This document shows positions 25,558 to 33,773 of a stretch of 48,677 bases of DNA, in pieces. A program made the position numbers and the translations under genes. The stretch covers positions 1 through 48,677 of the forward strand of contig JALVTE010000023.1 of NCBI GenBank assembly GCA_027024155.1. The letters are read 5' to 3'. This stretch comes from Campylobacteraceae bacterium (GTDB lineage Bacteria; Campylobacterota; Campylobacteria; Campylobacterales; Sulfurovaceae). The number at the start of each line of letters is the position of its first letter. The first letter of the stretch is position 1. The notes under the pieces were generated by a model, which searched no databases, was not told where the DNA came from, and saw nothing but the letters and a program-made list of their open reading frames with translations.

Positions 25558-27861
25558 TTAGCTCTCTACTTTTGCTTCTTTTTGTCTGACTTGTTCTATC
25601 TTAGTACCCTCTTTTTGGTAAGCTATCTCACCCATAACTTCGGCTTGTTTAAGTACAATTCCGTTTGGAACTTTTTGCGAATGTAATTGTACGGCACACT
25701 GTTTATAATTTGGCTCAAACGATTTTGCATCGAACTCTGGTAATGTGATGGCATTAATTAACTGCTCATTAAAGTGGAAGGGTACGAATATGTTGCCTTC
25801 TCTTACTGTGTTGGCTACTTTTACTACTACATTATCTACTCTGCCTCTGTTTCCACTTATTGAGATTCTCTCGCCACTTTTAACTTTTAGTTTTTGTGCG
25901 TCTAATTCGTTCATCTCTATCCATGCTTCTGGGGCTAGGGCGTCTAGTATTCCTATTGTTCCTGTTTTTGTACGGGTATGGAACTGCTCTACTGTTCTGC
26001 CTGTGTTTAGAATGAGCGGGAAGCTCTCACAGACATTCTCGCTTAGGGGCTTCCAATCTAGTGGTAGTAACTTAGCTTTTCCGTCACTTGTTGGGCATGG
26101 CATCTCTTCGGTGTAGAGGCGTTTTTTGCCTTTTGGGTACTGCTCATTACATGGCCACTGTATTCCGCCTAACTCCTCCATTAGTTCGTAACTCATACCG
26201 CTATAGTCGCATAGGCGGCCTTTGCTAACATGACCCATCTCTTCGAAAGCATCTCTTGGGGTTTCGATATTTCTGTATAGTATATCGTGTACACCCTCAA
26301 AGTGTTTAGAGAACTCTTTAATTATATTAAAATCGCTCATGGTATCTTCGTATGGCTCTACTGCTTGCTTCGCCCAGTTACAACGGCGTTCGCTGTTTGT
26401 GTATGTTCCCTCTTTTTCGCTCCATGTGGCAGCTCCAAATACTACATCTGCAATTTTTGCTGTGTCGCTTAAGAAGGCATCTTGCACTACTAAAATGTCT
26501 AGCTTTTTTAATGCACTTCGTAAGCGGTTTTGGTCTGGGTAGCTAACAAGTGGATTGGTTGCTACAACCCATAGGGCTTTTATTTCGCCTCTATCTATTG
26601 CATCTATAATTTGTGGGTAAGCATAGCCACGCTCTGTTGGTACTAAATTAACATCTACACCAACAATATTTGCAAACTCTTCTCTATCTTTATCGTTTTT
26701 GTAGTCGCGATATCCAGGGATTGAGCTTGTAAATCCAAACTCTCTTGTTCCCATAGCGTTACACTGCCCAGTTATAGACATTGGCGAGCCACCCTCTTTA
26801 CCTAAATTCCCTGTAATTAGGGCTAAGTTGTTAATTGCACTTACTGTATCGGTTCCAATAGCACTTTGGTTAACGCCCATAGTCCATGCACTCATGGCAC
26901 TTTTCGCCATTGCGTAATCTCTTGCTACAGTGTAGAGTGTTTTAACATCTATACCTGTAATTTCGGCTACATCTTGCGGTTTATAGTTTGCTAAAATATG
27001 CTTTTTAAACTCTTTAAAGCCTGTTGTTCGCTCGTTTATAAACTTCTCATCTTCCCAGCCTTGCTCTAAAATAATGTAGCAAAGTCCATTAATTAGTGCC
27101 AAATCGCTTCGCGGTTTTATTGGTAAAAAGGTATCTGCCATTTGGGCTGTTTTACATTTTCTTGGGTCTACTACAATAATTTTTTTATTCTTTTTATTTT
27201 TCATTAAGTGTAGTTTTAAAATAGGGTGGTTATCTGCAATATTTGCACCTATTAGCATAATAACATCTGCTTTTTCAAAATCTTCGTAACAGCCAACTGG
27301 TCCATCGCTTCCAAATGTCTGCTTGTAACCCATAACGGCACTTGCCATACATAGAGTTGTGTTACCGTCGTAATTGTTGGTTTGTAAGCCTAGCTGTACA
27401 AATTTACCTAAAGTATAAAACTCCTCTGTTAGCAGTTGCCCCGTCGAAATTACACTTATAGCTTTGCTTCCATATTTTGCACTTATCTCTTTAAATTTTT
27501 TAGCAACTGTAGAGAAAGCTTCGTCCCACTGGACTTGCCTTAAAACACCGTCTTTTCGAATTAAAGCCCCCTTAGCTCGGCTTGGGGCTGTAACCATTTT
27601 ATGCTCGCTAAGCCCTTTTGGGCAAAGTGTTCCTTGGTTTACTGGATGTAGAGGGTCGCCTTTAGAGTAAACACCCTTGCCATCTTTAACCCCAACATAC
27701 ATACCACACCCAACACCACAATAACCGCAAGTTGTTCTAACCCACTTATCTGGTGCTTTAGATTTAGCAACTTTCCCAAAAATTGGGTCGTCAACTAGTG
27801 CGTATTCATCCTCTTTTATATCTTTGTCTAAAAAGTTTTTGAGTTTTTTTATAAAATCCAT
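25558..27861 (-). CDS. nasA: Assimilatory-type nitrate reductase, molybdopterin catalytic subunit
   Basis: A 767-residue Mo-bis-MGD oxidoreductase that should reduce nitrate to nitrite. One N-terminal [4Fe-4S] site is formed by Cys45, Cys48, Cys52 and Cys80. The stretch TTLCMASAVMGYKQTFGSDG matches NasA/NarB enzymes. There is no twin-arginine leader, so it is cytoplasmic, and the C-terminal [2Fe-2S] domain of some NasA proteins is missing. Context with nirA and narK supports nitrate over formate as substrate. The last gene but one of the nirA-dmsBC-nasA operon; element B separates it from the gene upstream. Confidence 0.85.
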   Translation of the reverse strand: MDFIKKLKNFLDKDIKEDEYALVDDPIFGKVAKSKAPDKWVRTTCGYCGVGCGMYVGVKDGKGVYSKGDPLHPVNQGTLCPKGLSEHKMVTAPSRAKGALIRKDGVLRQVQWDEAFSTVAKKFKEISAKYGSKAISVISTGQLLTEEFYTLGKFVQLGLQTNNYDGNTTLCMASAVMGYKQTFGSDGPVGCYEDFEKADVIMLIGANIADNHPILKLHLMKNKKNKKIIVVDPRKCKTAQMADTFLPIKPRSDLALINGLCYIILEQGWEDEKFINERTTGFKEFKKHILANYKPQDVAEITGIDVKTLYTVARDYAMAKSAMSAWTMGVNQSAIGTDTVSAINNLALITGNLGKEGGSPMSITGQCNAMGTREFGFTSSIPGYRDYKNDKDREEFANIVGVDVNLVPTERGYAYPQIIDAIDRGEIKALWVVATNPLVSYPDQNRLRSALKKLDILVVQDAFLSDTAKIADVVFGAATWSEKEGTYTNSERRCNWAKQAVEPYEDTMSDFNIIKEFSKHFEGVHDILYRNIETPRDAFEEMGHVSKGRLCDYSGMSYELMEELGGIQWPCNEQYPKGKKRLYTEEMPCPTSDGKAKLLPLDWKPLSENVCESFPLILNTGRTVEQFHTRTKTGTIGILDALAPEAWIEMNELDAQKLKVKSGERISISGNRGRVDNVVVKVANTVREGNIFVPFHFNEQLINAITLPEFDAKSFEPNYKQCAVQLHSQKVPNGIVLKQAEVMGEIAYQKEGTKIEQVRQKEAKVES

Positions 27862-27886
27862 TGTTTTTCTCCCTTTGGTTCGAAAA

Positions 27887-28019
27887 AAGCTGAGAGCTTA
27901 GAGCCTAGAGCTCAGAGCTAAAGGCGGCTTCGCTTCTTTTTTTGTGGCAAAGCCACATATTTAAAACGCGACGAAGTCGCACCACTAGCTCTTAGCTCTT
28001 AGCTCTGTGCTCTAAGCTC
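27887..28019. repeat. Heptad inverted-repeat element B (between nasA and dmsBC-like gene)
   Basis: Left arm 27887-27921: AAGCTGA, GAGCTTA, GAGCCTA, GAGCTCA, GAGCTAA. Right arm 27985-28019, read on the minus strand: GAGCTTA, GAGCACA, GAGCTAA twice, GAGCTAG. Each is exactly five 7-bp units. The core has hairpins GTGGC-AAA-GCCAC (27944-27956) and GCGAC-GAA-GTCGC (27968-27980). The core is nearly the same as in element C, in the same orientation, on the other side of the dmsBC-like gene. Confidence 0.85.
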
Positions 28020-28045
28020 CAAAGATAGCCTCACGGCTATCTTTG
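28018..28045 (-). terminator. Hairpin straddling the dmsBC-like stop codon
   Basis: A perfect 12-bp inverted repeat, CCAAAGATAGCC and GGCTATCTTTGG, with a 4-nt loop. The right arm is the end of the coding region with the stop codon (28037-28039); the left arm joins heptad element B. No T-run follows on the minus strand, so termination may be partial, which would allow nasA expression from the same transcript. Confidence 0.6.
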
Positions 28046-29635
28046 GTTCCCTGCAAAAAAGTTTCCTGCTAATCCTAATGGCACTACTGTTGTGTAGAAT
28101 AGGTATCTACCCATTATCTCGCTTGCGAATGCTCCGATTGTTGCGATTGTTACTACAAATAGTGCTAAGCCACTCTGTCCGCTAGATGCGAAAACTATAG
28201 CAAGCAGTGGCAAGGCGACAGCAAATAGTCTTAAACTGTGCACTCTTGCTGTTTTTACTTTTTTAAATCTATCATCTAGTAGAGTTTTTGTTCTATTTAG
28301 CTGATAGTATAGAGGGTTATCCTTGCTTAGATATTTGTAAAAATTAACCTCATCATTTATAATTAAATGTTGCAGTGCACCTGCTAGTAGAGTTACACTA
28401 AGTAGTACTACCGCACCGTTTGAACCACTGCTAGCTAAAAGCACAAGTGATATTAGTAAAAAGCCAACATAGCCACTTCCAAAGAAGCGTTTAGTTGTCG
28501 ATTCTCTATTCCACGCGGGGCGAGCTTTGATTCTGTAAATCATAGATTGTGCATAAATACCATACACCCCAACGCCCACGCCAATAGCTTCGATTAACAG
28601 CTTAAAGAAGCCATTAAAATCAAACAGATATAGCAACCAAACAAGCCCCGCAACTGTTGCAAATGCCCCAAGGGCGATAGCCTCGCGACTTAGCCACGAA
28701 GTTTTGTAATTACGCATTGCCCAAATAGCTTTTGCCGGTCGCCCAAGGTGCAGTGCCGAGAGTGGCAAGCCGATACCTGCTGGAAGCAGCGCCATAAATG
28801 CCATAGTTGCATTTGGTTTTGGCAAGTTAAAGCCAAGCGAATAGAGCAGTTGCCCTAAAAAGAGTGCTACAAAAGCCCCTACCGAAATTTGTGTAAGAAC
28901 TGTCATAAATACCAATGGCCACTCTGGATGGGCAGGCTTTAAAATATGTTCATCTGCTGGCTTAAACTCTGCACCCTCTGGCAACTCTGGAAGGGTGTAG
29001 CGAGTTGTTGGTTTTGTAATCTCTATATCTGGCAAGTGTGGAGCAACGCCCTCTTTAGCCATATCTTCATTTACCCATTGCTCAACATTTACCACTTCGA
29101 TATTAATTGCATTACTAGGACAAGCCTGAACACAAGCAGGGGTTTGCCCCGCCTCTAACTTATCTACACACATATGGCACTTTGTAACTATGCCTCTATC
29201 CGCATTAAATGTTGGCACTTCGTAAGGGCAGTTCCATGTACAGTACTGACACCCAATACAGTTTGGGTCATCATGAAAAACTATTCCATTCTCTAACTTT
29301 GTATATGCATTTGTTGGGCAACCTTTTAGGCACTCTGGGTCTATACAGTGGTTACAACTCATCGAGTTAAATAGCTGTAGAGTATCTGGGAATTGCCCAG
29401 CCTCCATTTCGCCAACGCGACGCCACTTTATATCGTCTGGATTCGCATTTTGCTCGTTACAAGCCACTTCGCAACAGTGACACCCAACACAAGCCGTTGC
29501 ATCAAAATGAAAACGATACTGTTCGCCCTCTTTAAGCTCTGGCAAGTCAATGCTGTAATTTCCACACTGCATACCAGTTTCATTTTTATGATTTATAAAA
29601 CTCTCTAATGGAGTATTCTTTGTTAATGGTTCCAT
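28037..29635 (-). CDS. Fused DmsB-like ferredoxin / DmsC-like membrane anchor
   Basis: A 532-residue fusion. Residues 1-235 hold four [4Fe-4S] sites: Cys49/52/55/59, 94/97/102/106, 126/129/132/136 and 153/156/168/172, the DmsB pattern. From about residue 240 come some eight membrane helices of the DmsC anchor type (PAGIGLPLSALHLGRP is typical). Such anchors oxidise membrane quinol and pass electrons to a molybdoenzyme. Set between nirA and nasA, it should feed NasA from the quinone pool. The usual two genes are one here. Elements B and C flank it. Confidence 0.88.
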   Translation of the reverse strand: MEPLTKNTPLESFINHKNETGMQCGNYSIDLPELKEGEQYRFHFDATACVGCHCCEVACNEQNANPDDIKWRRVGEMEAGQFPDTLQLFNSMSCNHCIDPECLKGCPTNAYTKLENGIVFHDDPNCIGCQYCTWNCPYEVPTFNADRGIVTKCHMCVDKLEAGQTPACVQACPSNAINIEVVNVEQWVNEDMAKEGVAPHLPDIEITKPTTRYTLPELPEGAEFKPADEHILKPAHPEWPLVFMTVLTQISVGAFVALFLGQLLYSLGFNLPKPNATMAFMALLPAGIGLPLSALHLGRPAKAIWAMRNYKTSWLSREAIALGAFATVAGLVWLLYLFDFNGFFKLLIEAIGVGVGVYGIYAQSMIYRIKARPAWNRESTTKRFFGSGYVGFLLISLVLLASSGSNGAVVLLSVTLLAGALQHLIINDEVNFYKYLSKDNPLYYQLNRTKTLLDDRFKKVKTARVHSLRLFAVALPLLAIVFASSGQSGLALFVVTIATIGAFASEIMGRYLFYTTVVPLGLAGNFFAGNQR

Positions 29636-29652
29636 TTTCTCCCCTCTGTAAT

Positions 29653-29788
29653 AAGCAAAAAGCTTTAAGCTTAAAGCAGAAAGCTAACAAGGTAGCTTCG
29701 CTTCTTATTTTTGTGGCAAAGCCACTTATTTTAAACGCGACGAAGTCGCACTGCAAGCTTTCAGCTTTCAGCCTTAAGCTTTTCGCTC
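29653..29788. repeat. Heptad inverted-repeat element C (between dmsBC-like gene and nirA)
   Basis: Left arm 29653-29687: AAGCAAA, AAGCTTT, AAGCTTA, AAGCAGA, AAGCTAA. Right arm 29754-29788, read on the minus strand: GAGCGAA, AAGCTTA, AGGCTGA, AAGCTGA, AAGCTTG. Five units in each arm. Core hairpins GTGGC-AAA-GCCAC (29713-29725) and GCGAC-GAA-GTCGC (29737-29749) match element B nearly base for base over some 58 bp. Confidence 0.85.
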
Positions 29789-29789
29789 T

Positions 29790-29819
29790 GAATTAAAAAG
29801 TCAAAAGACTTTTTAATTC
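29790..29819 (-). terminator. Hairpin straddling the nirA stop codon
   Basis: A perfect 13-bp inverted repeat, GAATTAAAAAGTC and GACTTTTTAATTC, with an AAAA loop. It includes the nirA stop codon (29793-29795) and the last codons. It touches heptad element C. Read on the minus strand the descending arm contains a T5 run, so it may attenuate transcription into the dmsBC-like and nasA genes. Confidence 0.6.
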
Positions 29820-31697
29820 AGTAAACACTTTAGCTCTTTTACTTCTATCTTCGTGTGTCATTAAGTATATTGCCTCACTTAAGCTTAAAGGTACTTTTGG
29901 ATTAAGCTTAGTTACTTCATTCTCTTTTATCTTTCTAGGTTTTACCTTTATTGGCTCTAATCCATCAACTCCATCGAATCTATTTTCACCTGTTAGTAGC
30001 TTAAATAGTTTTAAGCCAAAGTAAAATACTTCGTGCTCTTCATCGCCTAAGCTTTTTGGCTCTTTCTCTAACTCGAACTCTACATTTAAATCGGCACTTT
30101 GCATATAAAAATTAACTTTTGTGAAAAATGCAATCGCTTGGTGGCTATAGTTGTTAAAGAAACGCTCTTCGAAACTCTCGAAGCTCTCATTTTCTTTTTT
30201 AAACTTAGCATATGTCTTTATTAAATATTTAATATGCTCTTTAGCCTCTGGTATAGGTAGAGATTTATGCAGTACATATGCCTCTTTTGCCTCTTTTGTA
30301 ACTTTGCCACCAAAGAAGATATGCACACCATCTACACGATTGCCCTCAGAATCTTTTGCTTTGCAACCCTCTAGCCCAATATCTGCTACACCGTGTATTC
30401 CGCACCCTTTTGGACACGCTGACCAATTTATTCTAACAAGCCCATTTTCTAGTAGTATTTCTCTATTTAAGTAACTAGATAGCTCTATTGCATCTGGCTT
30501 ATTTGGTATTACACCAAACGAGCAAGTAGCAGTTCCGGCACACGCTATCATATTATTAAAGTAGATATTGTTAAACTTTTTATACTTCTGTGCAAGAGGC
30601 GATTTTTCGAACTCTTTGCTCTCGCTAACTCCAAGTATCCATAAGTTTTGCCCAATATCTATACGCAAGTTGCCATCGCCAACAATTTCGCTAAGTTCGC
30701 TAGCGTTTATCATATCGCTTCCGCTAAATATTCCAGAAGGTACAGTTAGTTTCATCGCAAACTTGCCATCGCGAGTAAGTATTTTGTTACTTCCAAAATT
30801 AATAGGTTGCGACTGTACCATATTTACACCGGCACTCTTACGCTCTTTGCCAAGCAGGCTATATACCGCACTCATAAAACTATCATTCCCTACATCTTTT
30901 AATAGATAATGCAGGCGGTTTTTATTACGGTTATCACGGTATCCATACTTTTTATATGTGTTAATAATCGCTTCAAAAACTTCGGCTACCTCTTGTGTTT
31001 CAACAAATGTATTAGCACAAGTTGCTTGCTCTCCAACTTTTCCGCCAAGGTAGAGGTTAAAACCAAAGATACCATCTTTTTGAGCCAATACAAAAGAGCA
31101 GTCGTGCCCATAAATGTTACAACTATTAGAGAGCGAGCCTAAAATTGCACCATTAAATTTACGAGGCAAAGTACCAATATATTCGCTTCTTTTTAAAAAA
31201 ACCTCTTGCATCTGCTCTAGCAAAGGTTGTGTGTGGATAATATTGTCGTGTGCATATCCATCCAATGGGTCTGTTGCTATATTTCTTAAATTGTCAATTC
31301 CAGTTTGGTAAGTTGTAATGCCTACACTATCCAACTCTTTAACAACTGTTGCAATATCTTCTATTTTTATGTAGCGAAGCTCTAATTGCATACGGGTTGT
31401 AAGGTCGATATAGTCATTACCATACTTTAGGGCAACTTCGCCAATTTTTTTAGCTTGCGTGTGCGTTAGCTTTCCACCTGGTACTCTAACACGAAGCATA
31501 AAATCGCTATCTTTAATAAAATAACCAAAGCACTTTAGATAAAACGAGATATCCTCTTTAGATAGATTCTCCCAACTGGCATTTGCTATCTCTTCTAATC
31601 TTTTATATGTATCTTGTGGTATAACTTCTGTTTTTATTGCTTCTATTTTATTTACTTTTTTACTTCTTGCCTCTTTGGCAGATTCTAAAGTTGTCAT
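29793..31697 (-). CDS. nirA: Nitrite (or sulfite) reductase, siroheme type, with C-terminal extension
   Basis: A siroheme/[4Fe-4S] enzyme that should reduce nitrite to ammonium with six electrons from ferredoxin. The cluster ligands are Cys386 and Cys392 (CAGTATC) and Cys428 and Cys432 (CPKGC), and the repeated ferrite-reductase half-domains are present (RVPGGKLTHTQAKKIGEV at 71). At 634 residues it is longer than usual NirA (about 510-560); roughly the last 100 residues are an extension of unknown role. Gene context with nasA and narK favours nitrite over sulfite. First gene of the minus-strand operon, divergent from narK. Confidence 0.88.
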   Translation of the reverse strand: MTTLESAKEARSKKVNKIEAIKTEVIPQDTYKRLEEIANASWENLSKEDISFYLKCFGYFIKDSDFMLRVRVPGGKLTHTQAKKIGEVALKYGNDYIDLTTRMQLELRYIKIEDIATVVKELDSVGITTYQTGIDNLRNIATDPLDGYAHDNIIHTQPLLEQMQEVFLKRSEYIGTLPRKFNGAILGSLSNSCNIYGHDCSFVLAQKDGIFGFNLYLGGKVGEQATCANTFVETQEVAEVFEAIINTYKKYGYRDNRNKNRLHYLLKDVGNDSFMSAVYSLLGKERKSAGVNMVQSQPINFGSNKILTRDGKFAMKLTVPSGIFSGSDMINASELSEIVGDGNLRIDIGQNLWILGVSESKEFEKSPLAQKYKKFNNIYFNNMIACAGTATCSFGVIPNKPDAIELSSYLNREILLENGLVRINWSACPKGCGIHGVADIGLEGCKAKDSEGNRVDGVHIFFGGKVTKEAKEAYVLHKSLPIPEAKEHIKYLIKTYAKFKKENESFESFEERFFNNYSHQAIAFFTKVNFYMQSADLNVEFELEKEPKSLGDEEHEVFYFGLKLFKLLTGENRFDGVDGLEPIKVKPRKIKENEVTKLNPKVPLSLSEAIYLMTHEDRSKRAKVFTELKSLLTF

Positions 31698-31748
31698 TTG
31701 TAACCTTTATATAATAGATTTATACGAAGTCTATTAAACTTTTCCCGA

Positions 31749-31820
31749 ATTATACTAAGATTTTACGCACATCATTGCCTAAAAATTAAGCACCTAATAT
31801 TGTAAAAATTAATCTATAAT
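31749..31820. promoter_or_regulatory. Divergent nirA/narK control region with palindromic operator
   Basis: The site TTGCCTA-aaaat-TAAGCAC (31775-31793, centre 31784) matches the amtB palindrome TTGCCTA-N5-TAGGCAA at 12 of 14 arm positions. A TATAAT for narK starts at 31815, 31 bases to the right of the centre. A TATAAT for nirA on the minus strand starts at 31754, 30 bases to the left. Neither promoter has a good -35. One operator thus stands at the class-II activator position (about -43) for both directions. Confidence 0.7.
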
Positions 31821-31851
31821 TCTACAACTACTTCATAAAAAGGATTTATCT

Positions 31852-33135
31852 ATGGCAAAAGGCTTTAGTGTATTAAAAAAAGAGGGACATTTGCCAACAC
31901 TCTTAATGGCATTTATCTATTTTGATATGAGTTTTATGGTCTGGACAATGTTAGGACCACTATCAACAGAGATTGCAGAGGCTTTAGCAAAGAATGGTTT
32001 TATGATTACACCATCACAAAAGGCAACTTTATTATCTCTACCAATACTTTCAGGGGCAATACTTAGAATACTGCTTGGTTTTCTAGTAGATAAAATAGGT
32101 CCTAAAAAGACAGCTTTAATAGCACAAGCTATAGTTATTGCATCGTTAGCTCTTGCCTTTATGCAAGGTAATAGCATTACATATAACCAACTCTTAATAG
32201 TTGCTTTAGGGCTTGGTTTTGCGGGGGCTAGCTTTGCGGTTGCTCTTCCACAAGCGGGGCAGTGGTATCCACCAAGTTTGCAAGGTGTGGTTATGGGTAT
32301 TGCAGGGGCAGGAAATATCGGTGTGGTTTTAGATTTCTTGCTTGCTCCTAAAATTGCAGAGTATTGGGGTTGGAATGCCGTATTTGGAGTTGGTGCAGTG
32401 CTCGCTTCTATTGTGTGGGTTGCGTACCTATTCTTGGCAAAAGATGCACCAAGCACAGTATATAAAAAGAACCCTAAAAAGTTAAGAGATTATTTAAAAC
32501 TACTAGGCGACAAAGATACATGGTGGTTTAGCCTATTTTATGCAGTAAGTTTTGGTGGCTTTGTTGGATTTGCAGGATATATGAAAGTTTATTTAATGAA
32601 CTCTTATCAAGTAGATATGGCTGAGGTAGGAAAAGCCTTATTAAACGAAGATAATGTAAAAGTTGTAGCTGGTTACTTTGGTGCAATAACAATATTTGCA
32701 GGTGCAGTACTACGCCCTGTTGGTGGTGCTGTTGCAGATAAGTTAGGTGGTGTTAAGTCGTTATATATCTTTTTTGGTGTAGTAACTGCTCTTGCACTAA
32801 TTACAGCATTTGCTAAGTTGCCATTCTGGATTGCCATTGCGGTTCTGTTTTTAATTATGGCAAACTTAGGTATGGCAAACGGAGCAGTATTCCAATTAGT
32901 ACCACAAAGATTTGGTAAAGATATAGGTATTATGACAGGTCTAGTAGGCTGTGCCGGCGGACTTGGCGGAACAGCACTTATTAAGACTCTTGGCTGGTCT
33001 AAAGAGGCATTCAACGGATACAGCGTAGGATTTATGATATTCGCAGGCGTAGTTGTATTGGCAATTATTGGTATAAGCTTAGTAAAAACTCGCTGGAGAA
33101 CAACTTGGGGTGTTAGTGCTGGAGGACGTATTTAG
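31852..33135 (+). CDS. narK: Nitrate/nitrite transporter, NarK family (MFS)
   Basis: A 427-residue inner-membrane protein with about 12 helices. It has the NNP-family nitrate signature GLGFAGASFAVALPQAGQWY, followed by GVVMGIAGAGNIGVV, and a second glycine-rich signature, GIMTGLVGCAGGLGGTAL, in the C-terminal half. It should import nitrate for NasA or export nitrite. Divergent from nirA over a 154-bp control region. The stop codon TAG is inside the first unit of heptad array G. Confidence 0.94.
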   Translation: MAKGFSVLKKEGHLPTLLMAFIYFDMSFMVWTMLGPLSTEIAEALAKNGFMITPSQKATLLSLPILSGAILRILLGFLVDKIGPKKTALIAQAIVIASLALAFMQGNSITYNQLLIVALGLGFAGASFAVALPQAGQWYPPSLQGVVMGIAGAGNIGVVLDFLLAPKIAEYWGWNAVFGVGAVLASIVWVAYLFLAKDAPSTVYKKNPKKLRDYLKLLGDKDTWWFSLFYAVSFGGFVGFAGYMKVYLMNSYQVDMAEVGKALLNEDNVKVVAGYFGAITIFAGAVLRPVGGAVADKLGGVKSLYIFFGVVTALALITAFAKLPFWIAIAVLFLIMANLGMANGAVFQLVPQRFGKDIGIMTGLVGCAGGLGGTALIKTLGWSKEAFNGYSVGFMIFAGVVVLAIIGISLVKTRWRTTWGVSAGGRI

Positions 33136-33184
33136 TGATTAGTTGTTAGGGGTTAGTGATTAGTGCTTTTTACAATAAAGCACT
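33132..33184. repeat. Heptad array G and hairpin after narK
   Basis: Exactly five 7-bp units at 33132-33166: TTAGTGA, TTAGTTG, TTAGGGG, TTAGTGA, TTAGTGC. The narK stop codon (33133-33135) is part of the first unit. The array runs into a hairpin, AGTGCTTT and AAAGCACT with a 7-nt loop (33162-33184), a possible narK terminator without a T-run. There is no opposite heptad arm. Confidence 0.75.
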
Positions 33185-33225
33185 TCTTGCTATAATGTTG
33201 GTCAATTAAATCAAGAGGATTATTA

Positions 33226-33708
33226 ATGCCAAATATACAAATAAGAGAAGCAACAGTGGAAGATGTACCTCTAATATTCAACTTTATCAAACAATTAGCA
33301 ATCTACGAAAAAGCCGAAGATGCAGTAGTTGCGAACGAAACAGATATAAAAAACTCACTATTCTCAGACAGCTCAACTGCCTATGCACTTATAGCTTTAT
33401 TAGACGATAAACCAGTAGGCTTTTCTGTATATTTTTTCAATTACTCCACATGGCTAGGAAAAAACGGTTTGTACTTAGAAGATTTATTCGTCTTACCAGA
33501 ACACCGAGGAGCAGGCATAGGCAAAGCCCTACTAAAACACTTAGCCAAAATAGCAGTACAAAACAACTGCGGACACTTCGAATGGAGCGTACTAGACTGG
33601 AACCAACCAGCAATAGACTTCTACCAATCAATAGGAGCCAAACCACAAGATGAGTGGATAATTTATAGATTGACTGGGGATGCTCTTAAAGAGTTTGCAG
33701 AGGGTTAA
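33226..33708 (+). CDS. GNAT family N-acetyltransferase
   Basis: A 160-residue GNAT protein: begins IQIREATVEDVPLIFNFI, has the acetyl-CoA loop LPEHRGAGIGKALLKHLAK (motif A, R/Q-x-x-G-x-G/A) at about residues 92-110, and the motif B segment WNQPAIDFYQSIGAKPQDEW. It resembles the diamine or thialysine acetyltransferase subgroup, but the substrate cannot be fixed. The codon choice (many CNA and ACA/CTA codons) differs somewhat from neighbours, as does part of livF. Monocistronic, with ribosome-binding site agagga. Confidence 0.88.
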   Translation: MPNIQIREATVEDVPLIFNFIKQLAIYEKAEDAVVANETDIKNSLFSDSSTAYALIALLDDKPVGFSVYFFNYSTWLGKNGLYLEDLFVLPEHRGAGIGKALLKHLAKIAVQNNCGHFEWSVLDWNQPAIDFYQSIGAKPQDEWIIYRLTGDALKEFAEG

Positions 33709-33773
33709 GAGGTTTTTAAAGTTGGCAGAGCCTAATATTAAGTAGCAAAACTAGAGCTTCGCTACTAGAAAAG

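Noticed and set aside
25558-27861. Formate dehydrogenase or periplasmic NapA instead of nasA
   Set aside because: No selenocysteine context, no twin-arginine leader, no napDFGHB genes; nirA and narK neighbours and the CMASAVMGYKQTFGSDG stretch favour NasA/NarB. Some doubt remains without a phylogeny.
31917-33014. Long minus-strand frames opposite narK
   Set aside because: They mirror the hydrophobic NarK frame, have no start signals and no recognisable domain.
33437-33653. Open frames on both strands inside the GNAT gene
   Set aside because: They are frame shadows of the GNAT coding region, with basic low-complexity translations and no ribosome-binding sites.
33226-33708. Recent horizontal transfer of the GNAT gene (unusual codon choice)
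   Set aside because: Part of livF, a core operon gene, shows the same CNA-rich codon choice, so composition alone does not support transfer.
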